From positions 1-31,637 of IMG/VR virus record IMGVR_UViG_3300036045_000049: a stretch of DNA of 31,637 bases; one strand, 5' to 3'. This stretch comes from a virus. Below the pieces are notes generated by a model. It saw nothing but the letters and a program-made list of their open reading frames with translations. It made no database searches and had not been told where the DNA came from. Both the position numbers and the translations under genes were made by a program. Every line of letters begins with the position of its first letter. Position 1 is the stretch's first letter. Shown one piece after another: positions 8,729 through 15,260 of the stretch.

Positions 8729-8908
8729 ATGTGCAGCGTAACTGTAGAGAAGAATGATCTCGTTATTCGCATCCCGATGGGCACGCCAACGCCTTCGGCC
8801 ACTGGCAAAACGCTTGTAGTGGCGAGCACGCGGGGGAACAAGGCCACCGGTTGTTTGATTGACGGCAAGCCGGTCACGGTGGGGGTGAACGCGTACATTC
8901 CGCGCTAG
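8729..8908 (+). CDS. Small hypothetical protein, first early gene
   Basis: A 59-residue protein beginning MCSVTVEKNDLVIRIPMG. The ATG at 8729 is preceded by ACAGGAG at 9-nt spacing. The fold looks like a short beta-barrel or single-domain nucleic-acid-binding type protein (alternating strands, KTLVVAST and KPVTVGVNAYIPR). The start of the rightward block suggests an early gene. I did not recognise a family. Confidence 0.7.
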   Translation: MCSVTVEKNDLVIRIPMGTPTPSATGKTLVVASTRGNKATGCLIDGKPVTVGVNAYIPR

Positions 8909-8994
8909 CGGCCTATCGCACCGCGCCCCTGCCCTGGGGCGTGGACCGATGGGCCGGGCGCTTTGCCGGGCCGGAATTGACGGGAGATCTAGCG

Positions 8995-9405
8995 ATGAGA
9001 CCGTTACCGAACCAGCGGCCGTTATTCAGCGGGCTGGGCTGCCTGCCTGGGCAGCAGGATTTGTTTGCGACTGACGGGGAGTTACCGCCGCCGCCGGATT
9101 ACACGATCCCAAGCACCGAAACGCCGGTTGTGGATTTAGTGATAACGGGCGAGGTTTTTGATGTTGGACCGGGCGCGACTAAGCACCTATCGCCGCAACA
9201 CCGCTACCGTTACACGCAAACGTGCTCCTATCATTTGGCCGATGGGCGACAAACTTTTGGAGAGATACGCGCGCTAACTCGCCCGAAGCTGGCGGCAAAA
9301 GTCCAGCGACTGCGCGACAATATCGCCCGCGCCGAGTTGTTCGCGGTGCACCGGGGCAGCAGATATTGTGGACTTGCAACCAAACTTTCGCTAATGATGC
9401 GATGA
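8995..9405 (+). CDS. Hypothetical early protein
   Basis: A 136-residue protein starting MRPLPNQRPLF with GGGAGA upstream. It has a Pro-rich N-terminal third (ELPPPPDYTIPS) and a basic, helical C-terminal half (TRPKLAAKVQRLRDNIARAE). No known family recognised. The stop overlaps a 17-codon frame at 9402-9455 that is probably not a gene. Confidence 0.65.
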   Translation: MRPLPNQRPLFSGLGCLPGQQDLFATDGELPPPPDYTIPSTETPVVDLVITGEVFDVGPGATKHLSPQHRYRYTQTCSYHLADGRQTFGEIRALTRPKLAAKVQRLRDNIARAELFAVHRGSRYCGLATKLSLMMR

Positions 9406-9413
9406 GGCCGAAA

Positions 9414-9451
9414 CGCGCCACTACGGCGCGTCTGCGGGTAATTTGCCCGCA
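9414..9451 (+). promoter_or_regulatory. Two stacked hairpins between early genes
   Basis: CGCGCC-n5-GGCGCG (9414-9430) is followed after 2 nt by TGCGGG-n7-CCCGCA (9433-9451). No U-tract follows, so RNA stabilisation or processing is more likely than termination. Confidence 0.4.
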
Positions 9452-9487
9452 CTGATGAGGCCAGTTTGCCGACGACAAGGAGATACC

Positions 9488-9697
9488 ATGAAATTTATAT
9501 TTTCGACAACACGCTCGGTTGAGAGAATCATCGTTTTTAGGCGGCTTGACGGCGTGGTTGTCGGCACCGATACAGTGCCCTGGCACGCCGGGCGGTATGT
9601 TTTCAGGGGCAACAAACGATCATTTGCCGCGCACTTGGCTGCGCTAAACGCGGAATACGGCACCGGCTTTGCCGTGGCGGAAGGGGGTGCGGCATGA
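9488..9697 (+). CDS. Small hypothetical early protein
   Basis: A 69-residue protein, MKFIFSTTRSVERIIVFRRL at the N-terminus, with AAGGAG 6-7 nt upstream of the ATG. The C-terminus contains a helical segment (SFAAHLAALNAEYGTGF). It shares an ATGA junction with the next gene, implying translational coupling. Family not recognised. Confidence 0.7.
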   Translation: MKFIFSTTRSVERIIVFRRLDGVVVGTDTVPWHAGRYVFRGNKRSFAAHLAALNAEYGTGFAVAEGGAA

Positions 9698-9957
9698 AAT
9701 TTACCCGCCCCACCCGCACGCCGTCCGCGCTTTTCGGCACGCTCGTTTCGTGGATTAGCGAGGACCGGCAGCGGCGAGTAACCCACCACACCGACGGCCC
9801 TGGCGGCTACACCGCGTGGCGGTTTTTTGAGTGGTGGGACAAGATCGACGAGACTTATTACGGGGGCTGGAAGCCTATTAGCTACCACCGCACGCGCAAG
9901 GCCGCCATGCGGGCTTGTGCGCGGCGGAAGGTGGCACGGGCTGCACCGGCGAGATAA
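9694..9957 (+). CDS. Small hypothetical early protein
   Basis: An 87-residue basic protein, coupled by ATGA to the preceding gene. It is Trp/Tyr-rich in the middle (WRFFEWWDKIDETYYGGW) with an Arg/Ala-rich C-terminus (RKAAMRACARRKVARAAPAR) that could bind nucleic acid. Both this and the preceding protein begin MKF, but they are not obviously related. Family not recognised. Confidence 0.65.
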   Translation: MKFTRPTRTPSALFGTLVSWISEDRQRRVTHHTDGPGGYTAWRFFEWWDKIDETYYGGWKPISYHRTRKAAMRACARRKVARAAPAR

Positions 9958-10052
9958 AGTGAGAGACGCGGCCCGGCCGGAAAATTCGCCTCACAAAAAA
10001 CAGTAAATTAGCCGATGGTGGCCACTTTGGCCGACTCTGCCGCGTGAGTGAC

Positions 10053-10069
10053 GCGGCCACATTGAAGGA
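10053..10069 (+). repeat. Leader repeat, copy 1 (GCGGCCACATTGAAGGA)
   Basis: This 17-nt sequence, which includes the ribosome binding site of the 10080 gene, recurs exactly at 10718-10734 in front of the next gene. Duplicated leaders suggest shared translational or transcriptional control. Confidence 0.6.
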
Positions 10070-10079
10070 GAGACAAAAC

Positions 10080-10673
10080 ATGTACCGCAACACTATTGCC
10101 ACCGTGCCCGCCACCGACATGCGGCGCACCATCGGCCCCGGTGCCACCGAGCTTTACCCGCCGGACGGAATTTTTCGGCCGGATGGACGCGGCCACTATG
10201 ACCCGCAGCGGCCTTCTGCTGGCTACGACTACCAGGATGCCCACGGCCAATGGTGGCACGTCGAAAAAGACGCCGGCCCCGATAATCTGATGCGCGCGGC
10301 CTTCATGATGGCCAATGTGGCCGAGCAAGCGGCGGACCTGCGCGTGTACGGCGACGAGGCCGGGAAGCACACGGTCATCGTCACGATGATCGCGTGCCGC
10401 GTCATTATCGAGCGCGACGGAAAACGGATCACGTCGTCGAAAGTAGCGTCGGTGCCGCTGGGCGGCATCGATCCCGAAATAATCCTTGCGTCTGGCCGCG
10501 TGATTTCGGCGCGCGAAGCACGGCGCGAACCTCATCGCGCGGATCGTGGTGTGGCCTACCTCCGCCAGCGTCGCCTCCATGATCGGACGTGGTGGGCTGT
10601 CGTCGGAATGTACGGGACACCGACGACCGAACACGCCACCCGCGAAGAGGCAATCGCAGCGGCCACGTCCTGA
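10080..10673 (+). CDS. Hypothetical early protein
   Basis: A 197-residue protein starting MYRNTIATVPATDMRRTIG, with GAAGGAGAG upstream of the ATG. It has an aromatic, Gly-rich N-terminal part (DGRGHYDPQRP, DAHGQWWHVEKDAG) and a helical segment of about residues 70-90. It is followed by a strong terminator at 10683, so it ends a transcription unit. No family recognised. Confidence 0.65.
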   Translation: MYRNTIATVPATDMRRTIGPGATELYPPDGIFRPDGRGHYDPQRPSAGYDYQDAHGQWWHVEKDAGPDNLMRAAFMMANVAEQAADLRVYGDEAGKHTVIVTMIACRVIIERDGKRITSSKVASVPLGGIDPEIILASGRVISAREARREPHRADRGVAYLRQRRLHDRTWWAVVGMYGTPTTEHATREEAIAAATS

Positions 10674-10682
10674 TCCGTTTTC

Positions 10683-10716
10683 GCCCGGCGCTCACGTTGA
10701 GCGCCGGGCATTTTTC
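10683..10716 (+). terminator. Intrinsic terminator
   Basis: A perfect 12-bp stem (GCCCGGCGCTCA / TGAGCGCCGGGC) with a 3-nt loop, followed by ATTTTTC. It is a textbook rho-independent terminator after the 10080 gene. Confidence 0.92.
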
Positions 10717-10717
10717 A

Positions 10718-10734
10718 GCGGCCACATTGAAGGA
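10718..10734 (+). repeat. Leader repeat, copy 2
   Basis: Exact second copy of the 17-nt leader found at 10053-10069, here running from just after the terminator U-tract to the ribosome binding site of the 10745 gene. Confidence 0.6.
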
Positions 10735-10744
10735 AAGAAAAATC

Positions 10745-11149
10745 ATGAAATTAACGAGTCAAAAACGCAAAGGACTGTTCGCCGAGCATCACGGCATCGC
10801 GCCCATCGTGCGCGACAAAGTGCGGCTCACCATACCGGTGCGCGAAGCGTTGCTCGCCGCCGGGGCGAAACTCGAAGATCAGCCAGATGGTCGCGCGACC
10901 ATCACGCTGGACGCGACGATGCCCGCTGGCATCGTCGCAAAACACAAGTCTAGCACGACCATGCTCCGCCTGGAGCATGAGCCGGATTGGAGCGATGCCG
11001 AGACTGGCGTGTACGATGACCCGTGGCTCCAGATCGATTGGACGCCGTGCCCCGTGTGCGGCGCGCCGGTTATCTGGTACGAGGCTGGGCACGTGCCGGG
11101 CTATCGCGTGTGTAGCCAGCCGCCTTATCACCACTCACTAGCGAGGTAG
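10745..11149 (+). CDS. Zinc-ribbon early protein
   Basis: A 134-residue protein. The N-terminus is basic (MKLTSQKRKGLFAEHHG). Near the C-terminus CPVC and a later Cys in YRVCSQPPYHH make a probable treble-clef or zinc-ribbon site. Start chosen for AAGGAAAG 7-8 nt upstream. It lies between two strong terminators, so it is probably a single-gene unit. Family not recognised. Confidence 0.65.
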   Translation: MKLTSQKRKGLFAEHHGIAPIVRDKVRLTIPVREALLAAGAKLEDQPDGRATITLDATMPAGIVAKHKSSTTMLRLEHEPDWSDAETGVYDDPWLQIDWTPCPVCGAPVIWYEAGHVPGYRVCSQPPYHHSLAR

Positions 11150-11155
11150 TCCACG

Positions 11156-11239
11156 GTGCCCGCTGCGGCCCCATCAAAGCTCGTAAATGACGTGGAACGC
11201 AGTTCCCAGCGTCAGCTTTTCCGCAGCGGGCACTTTTTT
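11156..11239 (+). terminator. Large composite hairpin ending in a U-tract
   Basis: A perfect 13-bp outer stem (GTGCCCGCTGCGG at 11156-11168 with CCGCAGCGGGCAC at 11221-11233) closes a 52-nt loop and is followed by six T. Inside the loop AAAGC/GCTTT, TGACG/CGTCA and GGAAC/GTTCC nest around a GCA apex. The result is a long imperfect rod. It works as a terminator at least, and the elaborate interior suggests a regulatory or stable small RNA. Confidence 0.75.
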
Positions 11240-11260
11240 CGCAACCACGGACCAACTATC

Positions 11261-11551
11261 ATGCCCATCTCTCACTGGTACATCACCGTCGCCGCCGTGC
11301 GCCAATACATGGCGATTTGCGGCATCGCCGACAGCGCGAACACGTTCGACCGCGCGGCGGTCGAACTCGAAAACCTCGCGCGCGAAGCCCGCTTGGCCCG
11401 CGACGTTGGCCCCGGACAAGAGTCGCAACTGTGGCGAGTCAATGCCACGGTGCGCGGCCGCCGCACGCGGCTCGAATTGATCATATCGCTCGCGCCGCGC
11501 GAGGAAGGCGACTTGCCGCAGCTAATCGCCGTGCGAAATAAGGGAGCATGA
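11261..11551 (+). CDS. Hypothetical early protein
   Basis: A 96-residue protein from ATG 11261 (MPISHWYITVAAVRQYMAI). The upstream ribosome site is weak. It is helical in the first half (NTFDRAAVELENLAREARLA), then strand-rich. The start sits 22 nt after the U-tract of the composite hairpin, so that element may control it. Family not recognised. Confidence 0.55.
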   Translation: MPISHWYITVAAVRQYMAICGIADSANTFDRAAVELENLAREARLARDVGPGQESQLWRVNATVRGRRTRLELIISLAPREEGDLPQLIAVRNKGA

Positions 11552-11590
11552 CCACTTCCACGCGGACGGCTTTTCGGAGGACTACACAAA

Positions 11591-11806
11591 ATGATACACC
11601 GCCGAACCGAATACATCGTAGCGTGCGACGTGCCGTTCTGCGGACACGTCGAGGCACATAATTGCGATACCCGCGCCGAGGCCGAGCAATCGGCCCGGAA
11701 ATACGGCTGGCAACCGATACCGCGCAAACGCTGGGTCTGTCCGGCGTGCGCGGAGAAGGCGCGGGAGAAGTATACTACCACATTAACCCAACCCAAGGAG
11801 AACTAA
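11591..11806 (+). CDS. Small zinc-binding protein
   Basis: A 71-residue protein with four usable ligands: C and C in VACDVPFCGH and CxxC in WVCPACAEKAREK. The layout is that of a zinc ribbon with an inserted helix (TRAEAEQSARKYGW). GGAGG lies 10 nt before the ATG. It probably binds nucleic acid or a host protein; no specific role can be assigned. Confidence 0.7.
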   Translation: MIHRRTEYIVACDVPFCGHVEAHNCDTRAEAEQSARKYGWQPIPRKRWVCPACAEKAREKYTTTLTQPKEN

Positions 11807-11810
11807 GATC

Positions 11811-11989
11811 ATGAGCGCGACATTTACGATTGAATCGCAAAAAACGGCGAACTTGTGATAATTACTCGCAACGACGGTCGCACGGCATTCCTACAAGGGG
11901 ACGACGCGGCTTCGCTTCTGGCCGACCTCGATAAATGCACCGATGACCAAACGATACAAGAACTTGCCGCACAACACATCACCACCTAA
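11811..11989 (+). pseudogene. Small gene broken by a one-base deletion in an A-run
   Basis: AAGGAG precedes an ATG at 11811. The frame MSATFTIESQK runs into a run of six A (11839-11844) and then a TGA at 11856. Adding one A restores a continuous frame to the TAA at 11987, whose product continues NGELVIITRNDGRTAFLQGD. Both halves look protein-like. This fits a recent deletion or a sequencing error. A programmed slip is less likely because the A-run is out of phase for a canonical A-AAA-AAC site. Confidence 0.5.
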
Positions 11990-12009
11990 CCCCCGCGTTT
12001 CTCCTGTCG

Positions 12010-12065
12010 CCCCGCCCGCCGTGTAACTAGCTCGTTGCTAGCCAAGCGGCGGGCAGGGGTTTATT
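12010..12065 (+). terminator. Nested-hairpin terminator before serine recombinase
   Basis: An outer GC stem (CCCCGCCCGCCG at 12010-12021 with CGGCGGGC-A-GGGG at 12047-12059) encloses CTAGC/GCTAG (12027-12041), then TTTATT. It separates the small early genes from the recombinase gene. Confidence 0.75.
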
Positions 12066-12079
12066 CTCACGGTGCCACT

Positions 12080-12835
12080 ATGCAGGAATGCGTTATTTAC
12101 GCACGCTTTTCTCCTCGGCCCAACGCGGCCGAGTGCGACAGCATCGAAACGCAAATTAAAGATTTGACCGCGTTTGCTGCGCGGCAGAAATGGCAGGTTG
12201 TCGCGGAGTTCTCGGACGCCGACCAATCTGGCGACGACTACCACCGGCAAGGACTTTGGGACGCCATGGCCAAACTGAATCGCGGGCAAATTCTTCTTGT
12301 GCGCGACATTTCCCGCCTTGCCCGCGATGAAATTCTCGGTGGTATGATCGCCCAGCACGTCAAAAAGAAGGGCGCTCGCATCGTTGCGTCACAACAGGGG
12401 GACACGCCCGAAACACCTAGCGCCACGTTTATTCGCTCGATCATGTTTGCGTTCGGCGCGTTTCAGAAGGCGATGATTGCCGCGCAGGTGCGGGCGGGCA
12501 TGAGGCGACGGCAGGCCGAGGGGGACAAAATGGGCGGGGTTGCGCCGTATGGTTACTGCCTCGACCCGGCCAATCCCAAGCGCTACATCGAAGCGCCCGA
12601 AGAGCAGAAACTCATCCGTCGTATTGTGGCCATGAGCTACGTTGCCACCACCAGCACACCGGCACGGATTGCTCGGAAATTAAACCAGGACGGCGTGAAA
12701 TCTCGTTGCGGCGGTCGTTGGCATCACACCACGATCTACAACATCCTACGACGGGCCGGGCGGTGTGAGGATACTTGGAACCGCGCGAAGAAACGCAGGA
12801 AAGCGGTTGACTTTGCTTCCTTGCTCAACCGCTAA
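12080..12835 (+). CDS. Serine recombinase (resolvase/invertase family)
   Basis: A 251-residue protein with an N-terminal resolvase domain. It opens CVIYARFSPRP, with Ser11 as the likely nucleophile, followed by the conserved LLVRDISRLARD (about residues 72-84). A helical linker of GMRRRQAEG type and a recombinase domain (about 150-230, GVAPYGYCLD, ARKLNQDGVKSR) follow. It is shorter than large integrases and lacks their extended C-terminal coiled coil. It could act as an invertase, resolvase or minimal integrase. It converges on the tyrosine integrase, and the two stop codons overlap by 4 nt. Confidence 0.85.
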   Translation: MQECVIYARFSPRPNAAECDSIETQIKDLTAFAARQKWQVVAEFSDADQSGDDYHRQGLWDAMAKLNRGQILLVRDISRLARDEILGGMIAQHVKKKGARIVASQQGDTPETPSATFIRSIMFAFGAFQKAMIAAQVRAGMRRRQAEGDKMGGVAPYGYCLDPANPKRYIEAPEEQKLIRRIVAMSYVATTSTPARIARKLNQDGVKSRCGGRWHHTTIYNILRRAGRCEDTWNRAKKRRKAVDFASLLNR

Positions 12836-13659
12836 CCCGTCAATCTCGGCGGCAGCGTAGGTTTCGGCCGCACGATTTTCGGGTCCAGATAGCATTTTTC
12901 GGCCAGCCCTGGCGCGGCGTGCCCCAAGTGCCGCCAGCCCATGCCGGGGTGCGAAGCCTCGACGTAACTGGCCGATGCGCGGCGTAACCATTTCATGCTG
13001 CCGTTTTCCATCTTGGCCCACCGTTTTAGCCTGCGAAACACCGCATAAAATCCGTTTCGGGTTTGTGTGAGCAGCGGCCAGATCGTCCCGGTCTTGCGCC
13101 CATTCAGATAACTCTCGATAGCCTCCATCGTCTCTGGTCGAAGCTGCACGCGATGGGTTCGACCGGTCTTTCGCTGCACGATGGACAGCGAACCATCCGG
13201 CCAAATGTCTTGGCGCTCGATGGAGAGCAAATCACCCAGCCGCAGGGCGGTATCGTAAGCGGCCAACAGCAGTGACTTCCAATACAACGGATTGTTCAGG
13301 TAGTTCGCGGCCCACAAAAGGCGTTGCATGTCGTCAATAGTGAACGCCGTTGGCACGTTTTCCGGCACGCGCACCGAACGCAGTTTTTGCGGCAGGTCGC
13401 ACAAATCGTTATCGGCCGCCCAGCGCCAGAGCGTCACCAGCATGCGCCGCCGCCCTCGCACGGTTTCCGGCTTGCGGCCATTCTCGGCTAGCCATTCGAG
13501 AAACCGATTCACTTTGTCCGGCTGCAAATCCTCCACACTGGCCACGTAGCCGAGGTGGCGCGAGAACAAATTGACGGCATTCGTTAATTGCGCGATGTAC
13601 CCGGCAGACACGTCGCGGGAGAGGGAGAAATCCCCCAGCAAGGCGGAAAGTGTAGGCAT
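12832..13659 (-). CDS. int: Tyrosine integrase
   Basis: A 275-residue phage integrase. Residues 1-100 form the SAM-like core-binding domain. The catalytic domain shows Arg140 (TALRLGDLLSIE), Lys164 (QRKTGR), an Arg226 box in which the usual first His is Lys223 (KWLRRAS), His247 (LGHAAPG) and the nucleophile Tyr257 (EKCYLDP). It catalyses integration at attP/attB. Starting 84 nt from the tRNA-Leu-like sequence places it beside its likely attP. Its gene points away from that site, towards the serine recombinase. Confidence 0.88.
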   Translation of the reverse strand: MPTLSALLGDFSLSRDVSAGYIAQLTNAVNLFSRHLGYVASVEDLQPDKVNRFLEWLAENGRKPETVRGRRRMLVTLWRWAADNDLCDLPQKLRSVRVPENVPTAFTIDDMQRLLWAANYLNNPLYWKSLLLAAYDTALRLGDLLSIERQDIWPDGSLSIVQRKTGRTHRVQLRPETMEAIESYLNGRKTGTIWPLLTQTRNGFYAVFRRLKRWAKMENGSMKWLRRASASYVEASHPGMGWRHLGHAAPGLAEKCYLDPKIVRPKPTLPPRLTG

Positions 13660-13743
13660 GAAAAAGTGCTAGCACGCGATTACCATCCATGCAATTTCCA
13701 CCACTTCAATGCGGGGTCCTTTTTGTCCGTATGTACCGGTTTT

Positions 13744-13816
13744 GCCGGGGAATTACGCGCTAGCTTCAGGAGCTAGTGGGCGCAAGCCCGTGTGGGTTCA
13801 AGTCCCACCTTCGGCA
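13744..13816 (+). tRNA. tRNA-Leu(CAG)-like sequence lacking the D arm
   Basis: Acceptor strands GCCGGGG (13744-13750) and CTTCGGC (13809-13815) pair with two G-U wobbles, and the discriminator is A. The anticodon arm is CTAGC-TTCAGGA-GCTAG with anticodon CAG. A Leu-type long variable arm follows (GGGC-GCAA-GCCC), then a perfect T arm (GTGGG-TTCAAGT-CCCAC). Only 9 nt (13751-13759) connect acceptor and anticodon stems, so the D arm is missing. GGAATT and ACGCGC of a normal tRNA-Leu 5' half are still visible around the gap. CCA is not encoded. It may be a remnant, an att sequence or a true D-armless tRNA. Confidence 0.55.
13756..13816. other. Probable attP core (3' part of tRNA-Leu)
   Basis: 61 nt from CGCGC to the discriminator base match the 3' two thirds of a bacterial tRNA-Leu(CAG) gene. 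The block lies 97 nt from the start of the tyrosine integrase. Tyrosine integrases commonly use tRNA 3' ends as attachment sites and restore the host gene on insertion. That it is an att site is inferred from this arrangement. Confidence 0.65.
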
Positions 13817-13852
13817 TTGTGTTTCGTTTTTGTCTCAACCCAGGAGGCGTTT

Positions 13853-14146
13853 ATGAAACGTGGTTTGATGGTAGCGGTCGTGCTGCTTGTAGCAGCCACG
13901 GCCCAAGCGGAAATCCGGGTGCAGCATGGGCTTGGCCCATCGCTCCCCGCCCCCGTCTATGTCCGGCCGTATGTCACCTACACGGGCAACTATGTGGGTG
14001 GTCATTACCGGTCGGCACCTGACGGGAACTTTTACAACAACTGGTCAACGTACCCGAACTACAACCCCTACACGGGGCAGCAAGGGTATCGGTTGACGCC
14101 GTACCAACCGTACCGGTCGTATTACTACGCGCCGTACCGGTGGTAG
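13853..14146 (+). CDS. Small secreted Tyr-rich protein, possible lysogenic conversion gene
   Basis: A 97-residue protein with a clear signal peptide: MKRGLMVAVVLLVAATAQA with cleavage after AQA. The mature part is rich in Tyr, Pro and Asn, and includes YVGGHYRSAPDGNFYNNWST and NPYTGQQG. This layout recurs in short exported proteins of many bacteria. AGGAGG precedes the ATG. It lies immediately beside the att region and outside any phage cassette, the usual location of cargo genes expressed from a lysogen. Role unknown; an envelope or surface role is inferred. Confidence 0.7.
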   Translation: MKRGLMVAVVLLVAATAQAEIRVQHGLGPSLPAPVYVRPYVTYTGNYVGGHYRSAPDGNFYNNWSTYPNYNPYTGQQGYRLTPYQPYRSYYYAPYRW

Positions 14147-14161
14147 GGAAACAACGCTAGT

Positions 14162-14182
14162 GCGGGAGCGTTCGCTACCCGC
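14162..14182 (+). other. GC-rich hairpin after the secreted-protein gene
   Basis: GCGGG-AGC / GCT-A-CCCGC folds around a GTTC loop 16 nt after the stop codon. No U-tract follows, so its function is unclear; it may stabilise the mRNA 3' end. Confidence 0.4.
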
Positions 14183-14218
14183 GAGGAAACCAAGGAAAAC
14201 ACAACGTACAGCAAACAT

Positions 14219-14292
14219 GGCGAGAGGGTGATTGTGGCCGTAAGGCACAGTGAGGCGTGGCTTAGTCCGCCAGTTCTAACACCCTACTCGCC
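14219..14292 (+). ncRNA. Y-shaped structured RNA element of unknown class
   Basis: A closing stem pairs GGCGAG-A-GGGTG (14219-14230) with CACCC-TA-CTCGCC (14280-14292). Inside are a hairpin with a GTAA tetraloop (14234-14248) and a GGC..GG/CCGCC hairpin (14254-14271), so the RNA folds as a three-way junction. It lies 49 nt before the small HTH gene. It could be a riboswitch, ribozyme or antisense RNA. I could not match it to a known class. Confidence 0.45.
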
Positions 14293-14341
14293 GTGTTTGT
14301 CTTGCTAAATGTCCCGTGTATGTTACTATAAGGGTATGAGC

Positions 14342-14539
14342 ATGGCAACGTCCCTAAAGACCGCAATGACCACAGAGGAAGCCGCGAAGTATCTCGGCAT
14401 TGACGAAAGCATGGTGCGCCGATACTGCCGCCAAGAGAAAATTTCTGCAATCAAAGTTGGCCGCGATTGGCTTATCGAAAAGGCTGCATTGGACAGCTTC
14501 GAGCCACAGCCTCGCGGGCGTGCGCCAAAAGACGATTGA
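14342..14539 (+). CDS. Excisionase-type helix-turn-helix DNA-binding protein
   Basis: A 65-residue protein from ATG 14342. This start is preferred over 14309 or 14336 because AAGGG lies 7 nt upstream. It is a winged-helix excisionase/MerR-like domain: TTEEAAKYLGIDESMVRRYC forms the HTH and KISAIKVGRDWLIEK the wing. Such proteins serve as phage excisionases or as small regulators. Nearness to attP and integrase favours an excisionase or lysogeny role. A strong terminator follows. Confidence 0.75.
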   Translation: MATSLKTAMTTEEAAKYLGIDESMVRRYCRQEKISAIKVGRDWLIEKAALDSFEPQPRGRAPKDD

Positions 14540-14606
14540 CGCAAATCCGTAAAACGGTACACTTACATTAGCGACGCGCCAGTCGCGGCCTAATGAGAGT
14601 GAGAAC

Positions 14607-14658
14607 AACCGCTCCGTGAGACAGCATCTGGCGCTGCTGCTTGCGGGGCGGTTTTTTT
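14607..14658 (+). terminator. Intrinsic terminator after HTH gene
   Basis: A 10-bp stem (AACCGCTCCG with CGGGGCGGTT, one wobble) encloses CAGCA/TGCTG and is followed by seven T. It ends the HTH gene transcript. Confidence 0.88.
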
Positions 14659-14659
14659 A

Positions 14660-15078
14660 TTGCGCTCTGCATTGTTTCCAACTAGGCACTAGACGTAAGA
14701 CGCAAGCCGGAGAAATCGCCGGGCTGCGGGTGCGAGAAGTCGAACTGCCGAACATGGGCATGAATAAGGGCTGACGCGCCAGCGACCCGAAAAGCACGGC
14801 GAAGCGAGTACCAATCCGGGCAATGTCCGATCGCCTGACAACCCGGCCCCATACCATGCGGCAAACTTTGGTGAGCCGTATCGCTTCGGAAAGCACATGC
14901 CGATAAGGTTGGACGGAATCAACGCCACAGGGCAGGATGCCAGGAAACCGGCACCAGCATTAACATGGGCGGGGATAAAGGCGATGGTGCGCACTTGCTT
15001 TTCAACACAAATTCACGGCAGAAAAAAATTTTGCCGATAGGGCTTGTAGTTGATTTGCAATCGGCTTAGAACCCGGTT
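14660..15078. other. Stretch without recognised gene
   Basis: About 420 bp in which I see no convincing gene on either strand. Frames on the minus strand (for example 14689-14994) have irregular composition and no good starts. A CGGC...GCCG inverted repeat with an A7T4 core lies at 15016-15036. It may carry the promoter of the following cassette. Confidence 0.5.
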
Positions 15079-15137
15079 GTGAATCGTGACAAGACTAAGC
15101 ACCTCTTTAGCCCTCTGGCTAACCCGGTGCGATTCAC
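15079..15137 (+). promoter_or_regulatory. Structured leader with alternative hairpins
   Basis: GTGAATCG (15079-15086) pairs with CGATTCAC (15130-15137). Inside, TTAGCC-CTCT-GGCTAA (15107-15122) forms a tight hairpin. CTAAG (15095-15099) could instead pair with CTTTAG, competing for the same bases. AACCCGGT occurs as a direct repeat on both sides. It lies about 120 nt before the 15261 gene and looks like an attenuator or protein-binding leader. Confidence 0.4.
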
Positions 15138-15260
15138 CACAAGGAACCCCGTCGCGCGTCGCGCTCGTTCGATTGTTGCCTACGGCCGTCTGCCTTCGGC
15201 TAGCGGCAACTTGCAAATCGTTTCGAGCGCGGCGCACGGCGGGGTCGGAAAGGCAGAACC

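Noticed and set aside
11839-11845. Programmed -1 frameshift at A-AAA-AAC
   Set aside because: The zero frame reads CAA AAA ACG, so the heptamer is out of phase; mutation or sequencing error is simpler.
14219-14292. Hammerhead or twister ribozyme
   Set aside because: The conserved core sequences of these ribozymes are not present at the junction.
14689-14994. 101-codon minus-strand frame
   Set aside because: Isolated, irregular composition, no ribosome site; treated as non-coding.
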